Both the position numbers and the translations under genes were made by a program. DNA of 5,805 nucleotides from contig CALMTJ010000167.1 of the NCBI GenBank assembly GCA_937872715.1, positions 1 to 5,805 on the forward strand, written 5' to 3'. Below, in pieces: positions 1-5,242 of the stretch (the stretch's first letter is position 1; each line of letters begins with the position of its first letter). Source of the stretch: an uncultured Methylobacteriaceae bacterium. GTDB lineage: Bacteria > Pseudomonadota > Alphaproteobacteria > Rhizobiales > Beijerinckiaceae. The notes under the pieces are model-generated. The model was not told the DNA's origin. It searched no databases and saw nothing but the letters and a program-made list of their open reading frames with translations.

Positions 1-498
1 CATCCCCCCCATGATGGCGGCGATGATCCGGTATCCGGTCTGCCAGCCGGAGCCGGTCGTCAGCGCATAGGTCATGATCGCCGGCCCGGTCGCGGCGCCC
101 AGGCTGTGGCTCGCGTGCAGCCAGTTCAGCTGCCGGGCGCTGAGCCGCGCCGACGAGAAGGCGTTGATACCGGCATCGATGGTGCCCGAGCCGAGCCCGA
201 CCACGCCGAGCGCCAGGATCGGCCAGGGCCAGGGCAGGCCCGACCCGACCGCGCCGAGCCCGGCCGCGACGAGCGCCGTGCTGGCGACCAGGGTCCGGCC
301 GAGGCCGAGCCGCGTCAGCACGTCCCCGGCCGCCAGCCCCGACAGGAAATAGCCCGGCCCGGCCCCGACGACGATCAGCCCGTAGGAGGCCTGCGACAGG
401 CCGTAGGCGTCCCGGATGGACGGCCAGGCGACCCCGAGCACGCCATCCGGAATCCCGAGGCTGACGAAGGCCAGGAAGACGATGGCGAGGAGGAGCAA
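1..498 (-). CDS. MFS permease, N-terminal half (3' end outside window)
   Basis: This is an inner-membrane secondary transporter of the major facilitator superfamily; its substrate cannot be told from the sequence. I translated the frame by hand: 166 residues are visible and the reading frame is open to the left edge. It starts directly with a hydrophobic segment (LLLLAIVFLAFVSLG) followed by PDGVLGVAWPS, then alternating hydrophobic helices and short loops such as the 'TRLGLGRT' loop between TM2 and TM3. An IDAGIN motif lies near residue 107 and NWLHASHSLGAATGP near residue 125, a pattern seen in sugar-permease-like MFS proteins. No ATG exists in frame between the hicA stop (538-540) and the first helix. 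The only plausible start is TTG at 496-498, which has no Shine-Dalgarno sequence upstream. The true start, or whether the 5' end is damaged, is therefore uncertain. It lies 39 nt downstream of hicA and in the same frame. Confidence 0.8.
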   Translation of the reverse strand, partial: MLLLAIVFLAFVSLGIPDGVLGVAWPSIRDAYGLSQASYGLIVVGAGPGYFLSGLAAGDVLTRLGLGRTLVASTALVAAGLGAVGSGLPWPWPILALGVVGLGSGTIDAGINAFSSARLSARQLNWLHASHSLGAATGPAIMTYALTTGSGWQTGYRIIAAIMGGM

Positions 499-537
499 AT
501 CGGGCCGGAGGGGAGAGAGGCGGGCAGGCGCCGGCGG

Positions 538-732
538 TCAGAAGGCTTTCGGCAGGCCGGCCTGCTTCAGGATGCCGTTCGCCGTATGGCGCGACTTGAT
601 CCTTCCGTCCACGACGACCGACACGCGCCGCTCGGCGTGACGCCAGATGTCGTGGTCCCCGCGACCGTGACGCGCGAGGGCGAAACCGGCCGCCGCGAGC
701 AGAACTCGAACGGCCGGCGCGAGATCGTTCAC
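538..732 (-). CDS. hicA: HicA-family toxin (mRNA interferase)
   Basis: This is a small basic protein of 64 residues that fits the HicA toxin family. HicA proteins have a dsRBD-like fold and cleave mRNA using one histidine. The sequence shows the family pattern: an N-terminal helix (residues 4-15), then GFALARHGRGDHDIWRH with the expected catalytic His27, a basic beta strand (RRVSVVVDGRIKSRHT), and the C-terminal HTANGILKQAGL helix. Length is normal for HicA. The start is a GTG at 730-732; no ATG is available and the Shine-Dalgarno sequence is weak, so translation probably depends on coupling to the upstream antitoxin gene, which ends 10 nt earlier. The antitoxin-first order is the reverse of the classical hicA-hicB order, but I recall it as usual for DUF1902-HicA pairs. 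Nothing looks truncated, so the toxin could be active. Confidence 0.85.
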   Translation of the reverse strand: MNDLAPAVRVLLAAAGFALARHGRGDHDIWRHAERRVSVVVDGRIKSRHTANGILKQAGLPKAF

Positions 733-742
733 AGGCAGCCGG

Positions 743-973
743 TCAGGCCGCCAGACGGATGCGATCGTGAGCCCTGGCGATCAGGTCGATCTCGATCTCG
801 TCCGGCCGATCGCCGTCTTCGGCCAGAAGGTCCTGGACGATCGCGGGCAGCTTCGCCCTCAGACCTTCCAGACTCTCCGCCTCGGTGACGAGGCCCCGAA
901 TATCCGAGCTCTCGACGAACCAGACATGGGCATCCTCGTCCCAGGCAGCCCGGATGACGACATACCGTCCCAT
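743..973 (-). CDS. hicB: HicB-like antitoxin, DUF1902 domain
   Basis: This 76-residue acidic protein is the likely antitoxin partner of the HicA gene that follows after 10 nt. The sequence matches the DUF1902/HicB-like pattern: a beta strand (RYVVIRAAWDEDAHVWFVESSDI), then RGLVTEAESLEGLRAKLPAIVQDLL with the typical 'GLvtEaesle' turn and helix. It is expected to bind and block HicA. There is no obvious ribbon-helix-helix or HTH segment after the DUF1902 core, so DNA-binding autoregulation is not evident. The frame stays open upstream to 1030, but the ATG at 971-973 is chosen because GGAG lies 7 nt before it and the family homology begins there. The gene begins 53 nt after the serA stop, and a candidate promoter lies in that gap. 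Confidence 0.8.
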   Translation of the reverse strand: MGRYVVIRAAWDEDAHVWFVESSDIRGLVTEAESLEGLRAKLPAIVQDLLAEDGDRPDEIEIDLIARAHDRIRLAA

Positions 974-1001
974 ATGCGTTCTCCGCTCCGCCTCGGCGTT
1001 C

Positions 1002-1030
1002 GTGCTAGCGGCCCGAATACCGCGCGTCAA
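1002..1030 (-). promoter_or_regulatory. Candidate hicBA promoter overlapping serA stop
   Basis: On the minus strand, TTGACG (1025-1030, 5 of 6 matches to the sigma-70 -35 box) is followed by a 17-nt spacer and TAGCAC (1002-1007, a weak -10, 3 of 6). The -35 box contains the TGA stop codon of serA. Transcription would begin near 995 and leave a leader of about 20 nt carrying the hicB ribosome binding site. This would let the toxin-antitoxin pair be expressed independently of serA. It is a sequence match only. Confidence 0.4.
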
Positions 1031-2616
1031 AACGCCAGCGCCTTTGCCTGCTTCACGCCCGGGATGCTCTGGATGCCGGACAGCACGGCGGCCGGGACCG
1101 CGCCGTCGACCTGGACGAGCGCGATGGCGGAGCCGCCGGGGACATCGCGGCCGAGCGCGAAAGTGGCGATGTTCACGCCCGCATCCCCGAGCGTGGTGGC
1201 GAAGCGGCCGACGAAGCCCGGCTTGTCCTCGTTCGACACGTAGATCATGGACGGGGCGAACTCGGCCTCGATCTTCAGGCCCTTCACGTCGACGATGCGG
1301 GGCTTGCCGTCCGCGAAGACCGTGCCGGAGACGGATCGCTCCTGCGTCTCGGTGGTGACCGTGACGGTGACGAGGGAATCGTAGTCGCCGTCCGCCTCGC
1401 GGATGGTCTCCTCGACGACGATCCCGCGCTCCTTCGCGACGGAGGGCGCGGACACGACGTTCACGTCGGCCAGCATCGGCCGGAGCAGGCCGGCGACGGC
1501 CGCGCTCGTCAGCGCCCGCGTCTTCATCCCGGCCACCTCGCCCTCGAAGGTGATCCGGATCGTCCGGAGCCCCGTCTCGGTGAGCTGGCCCGCGAAGGAG
1601 CCGAGCTTCTCAGCGAGCTGGATGAAGGGCCGCAGCCGCGGCGCCTCCTCGGCCGTGATGGACGGGAAGTTGACCGCGTTCGAGATCGCGCCCTTCAGCA
1701 GGTAATCCGACATCTGCTCGGCGATCTGGAGCGCCACGTTCTCCTGCGCCTCCGACGTCGCGGCCCCGAGATGGGGCGTGCACACGACGTGCGGGTGGCC
1801 GAAGAGGACGTTGGCGGTCGCGGGCTCTGCCGAGAACACGTCGAAGGCGGCGCCCGCCACCTGCCCGGAATCGAGCGCCGCCCGCAGGGCCGCCTCGTCC
1901 ACGAGGCCGCCGCGCGCGCAATTGACGATGCGGACGCCGCGCTTCGTCCGGGCGAGGTTCTCGGCCGACAGGATGTTGCGGGTCTTGTCCGTGAGCGGGG
2001 TGTGAAGCGTGATGAAATCCGCCCGGTGGAGCAGCTCGTCCAGCTCGACCTTCTCCACGCCGAGCGCGACCGCCCGCTCCGGCGAGAGGAACGGGTCGAA
2101 GGCGACCACCCGCATGTGGAGGCCGATCGCCCGGTCCACCACGATCGCGCCGATATTCCCGCAGCCGATCACGCCGAGGGTCTTGCCGGTGATCTCGACG
2201 CCCATGAAGCGGTTCTTCTCCCAGCGGCCGGCCTGGGTGGAGGCGTCGGCGGCCGGGATCTCGCGCGCGAGGGCGAACATCATCGCGATCGCGTGCTCGG
2301 CGGTGGTGATCGAGTTGCCGAAGGGCGTGTTCATGACGATCACGCCCCGGGCCGTCGCGGCCGGGATCTCGACGTTATCGACGCCGATCCCGGCCCGGCC
2401 GATCACCTTCAGCTGGCCCGCCCTGTCCAGGATCTTCGTCGTCACCTTGGTGGCGGACCGGATCGCGAGACCGTCATAGCCGCCGATCACGGAGGCGAGC
2501 CGGTCCTTGTCCTTCCCGAGATCGGGCTCGAAATCGACGGAGAGGCCTCTGTCGCGGAAGATGCCGACCGCCGCGTCGGAAAGAGCGTCGGAGATGAGAA
2601 CGCGGGGAGTGGGCAT
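1027..2616 (-). CDS. serA: D-3-phosphoglycerate dehydrogenase, long form
   Basis: This enzyme oxidises 3-phosphoglycerate to 3-phosphohydroxypyruvate with NAD+, the committed step of the phosphorylated serine pathway in the cytosol. It has 529 residues, the length of the long SerA class (the E. coli type is about 410). Visible parts: a substrate-binding half starting with PRVLISDALS; a Rossmann domain with GCGNIG at 151-156 and Asp174 downstream as the adenine-ribose acidic residue; the D-2-hydroxyacid dehydrogenase catalytic set Arg235 (NCARGG), Glu264 (SAEP) and His282 (TPHLG); an allosteric substrate-binding (ASB) intervening domain at about 320-450; and a C-terminal ACT domain at about 457-529 (MIYVSNEDKPGFVG, DAGVNIATFALGR), expected to bind serine for feedback control. 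The ATG at 2614-2616 has GAGG 6 nt upstream. It lies 151 nt downstream of the SseB-like gene, and that gap holds a large palindrome. Confidence 0.97.
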   Translation of the reverse strand: MPTPRVLISDALSDAAVGIFRDRGLSVDFEPDLGKDKDRLASVIGGYDGLAIRSATKVTTKILDRAGQLKVIGRAGIGVDNVEIPAATARGVIVMNTPFGNSITTAEHAIAMMFALAREIPAADASTQAGRWEKNRFMGVEITGKTLGVIGCGNIGAIVVDRAIGLHMRVVAFDPFLSPERAVALGVEKVELDELLHRADFITLHTPLTDKTRNILSAENLARTKRGVRIVNCARGGLVDEAALRAALDSGQVAGAAFDVFSAEPATANVLFGHPHVVCTPHLGAATSEAQENVALQIAEQMSDYLLKGAISNAVNFPSITAEEAPRLRPFIQLAEKLGSFAGQLTETGLRTIRITFEGEVAGMKTRALTSAAVAGLLRPMLADVNVVSAPSVAKERGIVVEETIREADGDYDSLVTVTVTTETQERSVSGTVFADGKPRIVDVKGLKIEAEFAPSMIYVSNEDKPGFVGRFATTLGDAGVNIATFALGRDVPGGSAIALVQVDGAVPAAVLSGIQSIPGVKQAKALAF

Positions 2617-2632
2617 GAGTGTCCTCGAGGTG

Positions 2633-2758
2633 GGTCGGACCCGATCTCCTCATGCCGAGGTGGCCGGCGAAGCTGGGCCTCGAAGCACGCACGACCCGTG
2701 AATGCGTTCTTCGAGGCCGGCTTCGTGGGGAACCTCGGGATGAGGAGGGTTCGGGACC
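2633..2758. repeat. 126-bp imperfect palindrome between SseB-like gene and serA
   Basis: Two arms, 2633-2685 and 2709-2758, are imperfect reverse complements separated by a 23-nt centre. The best-matching blocks are 2646-2661 against 2732-2747 (15 of 16 positions), CGAAGC at 2668-2673 against 2720-2725, GGCCTCGAAG at 2676-2685 against 2709-2718, and the GGTC/GACC ends. The centre can fold further (ACGCA at 2687-2691 with TGCGT at 2703-2707; CACG/CGTG inside). Transcribed from either side it would make a long hairpin filling nearly all of the 151-nt gap. The CCTCAT and TCGAAG words resemble the dispersed intergenic palindromes (REP-like) I know from Rhizobiales genomes. Only one copy lies in this window, so repetitiveness elsewhere is inference. 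There is no U tract, so it is not a classical terminator; it could act in mRNA processing or attenuation. Confidence 0.75.
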
Positions 2759-2767
2759 GAACGTCGT

Positions 2768-3205
2768 CTAATGCGCGGTGAGACCGCCCCTCAGCAGCCC
2801 GTCGACGTCGCGGCGCGAGAGGCTGAGGCTGTAATCCGAACTCGGGTTCAGGACGAATTCCGTGTCCGGATGGCGCAGGAACAGGTCGCGGACCTTGTCC
2901 GTCGCGATGAAATGGTCCTGCCGATAGTGCGCCTGCGCCCGGATCGCGGCCGAGAAGAACGGGAACAGGCGCCGGCCGTCCCGTTCCACCGCGCCGAGCT
3001 GGAGCTTCATGTCCGGCGACATTGCTGGCTGTCCGTCCGGGCCGAGTTCGATCGGGCCTTCGGGCAGCAGTGCCAGGAACACCTCCGAATCGAGCAATTG
3101 CCGGAGAAACGCGTCCCGGAAGGCGGGCTCGTGCGTCGCCCGCACCAGCTCGATCTCGAGATCGTTCTGCGGCTCGAACGCGTCCGTGCCGAGGCCGCCG
3201 GCCAC
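2768..3205 (-). CDS. SseB N-terminal-domain protein in serC-serA operon
   Basis: This 145-residue soluble protein matches the SseB N-terminal domain family (E. coli SseB, 'enhanced serine sensitivity'), whose biochemical role is unknown. Visible signature: FEPQNDLEIELVRATHEP at residues 10-27; a helix leading to FLRQLLDSEVFLALLPEG at 33-50; RDGRRLFPFFSAAIRAQAHY at 75-94, the family's 'plvPvFtS' strand; and a C-terminal LNPSSDYSLSLSRRDVDGLL at 119-138. The second domain of full-length E. coli SseB (about 258 residues) is missing, so this is a single-domain form. The start is uncertain: GTG at 3203-3205 lies 5 nt after the serC stop and best fits the start of family similarity, while the open frame reaches an ATG at 3313 deep inside serC. 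Its Shine-Dalgarno sequence is weak, which suggests translational coupling to serC. The stop is TAG. There is no signal peptide or membrane segment. Confidence 0.8.
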   Translation of the reverse strand: MAGGLGTDAFEPQNDLEIELVRATHEPAFRDAFLRQLLDSEVFLALLPEGPIELGPDGQPAMSPDMKLQLGAVERDGRRLFPFFSAAIRAQAHYRQDHFIATDKVRDLFLRHPDTEFVLNPSSDYSLSLSRRDVDGLLRGGLTAH

Positions 3206-3210
3206 GGCCG

Positions 3211-4383
3211 TCAGGCCGCCCTGGGCAGGAGCTTCGCCTTCTCGGCCTCGTAGGCCCAGTCGAGCCAGGGCAGGAGCGCCTCCACGTCGGACGATTCCAC
3301 CGTGGCGCCGCACCAGATGCGCAGCCCGGCCGGCGCGTCGCGGTAGGCGCCGATATCGAGCGCGACGCCTTCCGTCTCGCGCCGGGCGGCGCTCCCCTTG
3401 GCGAAGGCCGCGACCGCCTCAGGTCCCTTCGCCGTCACGTCCGGGTCGGCAATGGTCAGGCACACGCTGGTGTTGGAGGCCGTCGCCGGGTCCCGGGCGA
3501 GGTTCGCGACCCACGGCGTCCGCTCGACCCAGCCGAGCAGCGCGCCGGCGTTCGCGTCCGACCGTGCGATCAGACCCTCAAGGCCGCCGGCCCGCTTCGC
3601 CCAGGCAAGCGCATCGAGGTAATCCTCGACGCAGAGCATGGAGGGCGTGTTGATCGTCTCGCCCTGGAAGATGCCTTCGATAAGCTTGCCGCCGCTCGTC
3701 ATGCGGAAGATCTTCGGCAGCGGCCAGGCCGGGACGTGGCTCTCGAGCCGGGCGACGGCGCGTGGCGACAGGACCAGCATGCCGTGCGCCGCCTCGCCGC
3801 CGAGCGCCTTCTGCCAGGAGAAGGTGACGACATCGAGCTTCGGCCAGTCGAGCCGCTGCGAGAACGCCGCCGAGGTCGCGTCGCAGATCGTGAGCCCCTC
3901 GCGGTCGGCCGCGATCCACTCCGCGTCGGGCACGCGGACGCCGGAGGTCGTGCCGTTCCAGGTGAACACGACGTCCCGGGTCTTCGTATCGACGGCCGAC
4001 AGGTCCGGGAGCTCGCCGTAGCCGGCCTTGACGATGCGGGCATCCAGCCTGAGCTGCTTCACGGCATCGGTGACCCAGCCCTCGCCGAAGCTCTCCCAGG
4101 CCAGCATGTCGACGGGACGCGGGCCGAGCAGCGACCACATGGCCATCTCGACCGCGCCCGTATCGGAGGCCGGAACGATGCCGATGCGGTATTCCGCCGG
4201 GACCTGCAGCACCTCGCGGGTGCCGTCGATCGCGTCCTTGAGCTTGTTCTTGCCGGCCTTCGCCCGATGGGAGCGGCCGAGCGAGGCGCCCCCGAGTGCG
4301 TCGAGGCTCCAGCCGGGACGCTTCGCGCAAGGGCCGGACGAGAACCGGGGCACGCGCGGACGCGCGGCAGGTTTGCCGATCAT
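3211..4383 (-). CDS. serC: Phosphoserine aminotransferase
   Basis: This is a PLP-dependent class V aminotransferase that converts 3-phosphohydroxypyruvate and glutamate to O-phosphoserine and 2-oxoglutarate, the second step of serine synthesis, in the cytosol; the family may also serve pyridoxal phosphate synthesis. It has 390 residues and is of the alphaproteobacterial/archaeal type rather than the E. coli type. Visible motifs: RFSSGPCAKRPGW at 13-25 (substrate loop), ASLGRSHR at 33-40, PASDTGAVEMAMW at 71-83, NGTTSGVRVP at 143-152, ICDATSA with Asp168 facing the PLP pyridine nitrogen, TFSWQKALGGE with the Schiff-base Lys192, and NTPSML at 245-250. The ATG at 4381-4383 has AGGA 6 nt upstream. 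It is the first gene of the serC-sseB-like-serA cluster and sits behind a structured leader. Confidence 0.96.
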   Translation of the reverse strand: MIGKPAARPRVPRFSSGPCAKRPGWSLDALGGASLGRSHRAKAGKNKLKDAIDGTREVLQVPAEYRIGIVPASDTGAVEMAMWSLLGPRPVDMLAWESFGEGWVTDAVKQLRLDARIVKAGYGELPDLSAVDTKTRDVVFTWNGTTSGVRVPDAEWIAADREGLTICDATSAAFSQRLDWPKLDVVTFSWQKALGGEAAHGMLVLSPRAVARLESHVPAWPLPKIFRMTSGGKLIEGIFQGETINTPSMLCVEDYLDALAWAKRAGGLEGLIARSDANAGALLGWVERTPWVANLARDPATASNTSVCLTIADPDVTAKGPEAVAAFAKGSAARRETEGVALDIGAYRDAPAGLRIWCGATVESSDVEALLPWLDWAYEAEKAKLLPRAA

Positions 4384-4430
4384 GATCCATCCTTTCAGAT
4401 GGGCGCCCCTCGGTGGGGAGGGGTCTCCCG
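4384..4430 (-). ncRNA. serC leader RNA (cis-regulatory)
   Basis: The RNA just upstream of serC folds into two hairpins. The first, at 4406-4423, has a perfect 6-bp stem (CCCCUC/GAGGGG, loop CCCACC), extended by an outer GGCG/CGCC pairing. The second, at 4387-4402, has a perfect 5-bp stem (CCAUC/GAUGG, loop UGAAAG) whose loop and 3' arm contain the AAGGAUG ribosome binding site of serC. This matches the published description of the 'serC leader' RNA motif found upstream of serC-serA operons in Alphaproteobacteria, whose last stem overlaps the serC ribosome binding site. The natural inference is control of translation initiation. The family assignment is from memory of the motif and was not checked with a covariance model. 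The 5' end is set by the predicted promoter. Confidence 0.7.
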
Positions 4431-4436
4431 CCGCCG

Positions 4437-4465
4437 CGTATCCGCCCGGCGGGCGGCGAGGTCAA
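4437..4465 (-). promoter_or_regulatory. Candidate serC operon promoter
   Basis: On the minus strand, TTGACC (4460-4465, 5 of 6 -35 matches) is followed by a 17-nt spacer and GATACG (4437-4442, a weak -10). Transcription would start near 4430, exactly where the leader hairpins begin. The spacer holds a perfect 6-bp inverted repeat (CCGCCC and GGGCGG around GCC), which could be a regulator site or chance in GC-rich DNA. No terminator is seen between the upstream gene and this site. Confidence 0.45.
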
Positions 4466-4513
4466 GGGAGGGCGAGACCTGCCCGTCGTCGTTGTCCGGG
4501 GAGACCGGTCAGA

Positions 4514-5080
4514 TCAGATGGCGTAAGCTTGCATCTCCAGTTTTCCGGTCGCTTGCGGCTCGTGATCCCAGAACTTCTCGATAGCCCTGTAGGTGATGTT
4601 CTTCCACGGATCGCAGATCCAGCTTTGATCCGAGGCAGCATATTTCGACGCCGCGTCGGTTTTCCGCATATCACCGACCGTGAAATTCGGCCGACTTACA
4701 TCCAGCCCGACCGCCAGCACCATATGATTGTCCTGTAGCCGACCCTTGCTGTAGCCCAGCATCACGAGAGGCCTGATCCCGAGACGGTACAGATACGTGA
4801 AGGCGACCGAAGCATGCTCCGTGCAGTTTCCGGTCTCGATCTTCAATGCGTAGTCATAGACCTGCGCCGCTTCCGCGACGCCCGACGATGTGGGAGAGTT
4901 CTCAGGAACGTCGGTCAGGAAAAGCCTGCTCCAGCCGACTCTGACGAACGAGACCGGGTGGAAGCCCTGGTTGGCAGGTCCGCCTTTCAGCATCATCTTG
5001 GTGTACTTACGGCCCGTCTCCGCCCATTCGGAATACCTGTCGGGCGAGACCCACTTACTCCTGTCGGGTTCCTTCGCCAT
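4514..5080 (-). CDS. Transglutaminase/papain-like fold protein, unknown function
   Basis: I do not recognise the specific family of this 188-residue protein. It shows an ordered Cys-His-Asp arrangement of the transglutaminase/cysteine-peptidase kind: Cys86 in GNCTEHASVAFTYL at the start of a helix, with His89 just after; His119 in QDNHMVLAVGLDV on a beta strand; and Asp157 in WICDPWKNITY. These could form a catalytic triad for peptidase, amidase or acyl-transfer chemistry. There is no signal peptide or transmembrane helix. The N-terminal 60 residues (SKWVSPDRYSEWAETGRKYT) look like a separate cap. The ATG at 5078-5080 is preferred over GTG codons at 5087-5089 and 5084-5086 because AGGGGG sits 8 nt before it. 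Two 60-nt lines counted here are 53-57 % G+C against about 73 % in a serC line, which suggests recent acquisition. It has its own promoter and looks monocistronic. The alternative is a non-enzymatic member of the fold. Confidence 0.75.
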   Translation of the reverse strand: MAKEPDRSKWVSPDRYSEWAETGRKYTKMMLKGGPANQGFHPVSFVRVGWSRLFLTDVPENSPTSSGVAEAAQVYDYALKIETGNCTEHASVAFTYLYRLGIRPLVMLGYSKGRLQDNHMVLAVGLDVSRPNFTVGDMRKTDAASKYAASDQSWICDPWKNITYRAIEKFWDHEPQATGKLEMQAYAI

Positions 5081-5112
5081 AGACACCACCCCCTGTCGCC
5101 GGAATACCGACG

Positions 5113-5141
5113 ATCATAATAACCCGGACCAGGTGGCTCAA
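5113..5141 (-). promoter_or_regulatory. Sigma-70-like promoter of the Cys-His-Asp protein gene
   Basis: On the minus strand, TTGAGC (5136-5141) lies 17 nt from TATGAT (5113-5118), close to consensus and AT-rich in an otherwise GC-rich region. Transcription would begin near 5106, giving a leader of about 25 nt before the ATG at 5080 with an AGGGGG ribosome binding site. It is the best-looking promoter in the window. Confidence 0.55.
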
Positions 5142-5224
5142 AACTACTCAAATGGGCAGTCACGCCGGGTTCTCTTCGCCGACGCTAGGCGCACCGGCCT
5201 CATGCCATTCCGACGAGGTCCCGC

Positions 5225-5242
5225 CGGACGAGCGCCCGTCCG
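5225..5242 (-). terminator. GC hairpin directly after ialB-like stop
   Basis: A perfect 6-bp stem (CGGACG/CGTCCG, loop GGCGCT) begins at the base immediately after the TAG stop at 5243-5245. There is no following U run, so it is at best a weak or non-canonical terminator, or an mRNA 3'-end stabiliser. Confidence 0.35.

Noticed and set aside
106..888. 260-codon plus-strand open frame across the MFS and hicBA genes
   Set aside because: It is a shadow of three recognisable minus-strand proteins and a low-complexity Arg/Pro/Glu/Asp sequence.
974..1030. N-terminal extension of HicB to 1030
   Set aside because: The extension has no family similarity, and the ATG at 971-973 has a clear GGAG ribosome binding site.
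1771..2781. 336-codon plus-strand open frame across serA
   Set aside because: It is antisense to serA, with biased composition rich in Arg, Asp, Gly and His and no domain pattern.
3211..3313. Upstream extension of the SseB-like frame into serC
   Set aside because: The extra residues are Arg/Gly-rich and unlike the family; a 103-nt overlap with serC is unlikely. A start at 3205 is preferred.
3022..4584. 520-codon open frame on the plus strand across serC and the SseB-like gene
   Set aside because: It is antisense to confident genes, Arg/Pro/Ala/Gly-rich with no recognisable motif, as expected for shadow frames in GC-rich DNA.
5180..5215. GGCATGAGG word (minus strand) also found in the palindrome before serA
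   Set aside because: Only nine bases match and no second arm is present; too short to call a second repeat copy.
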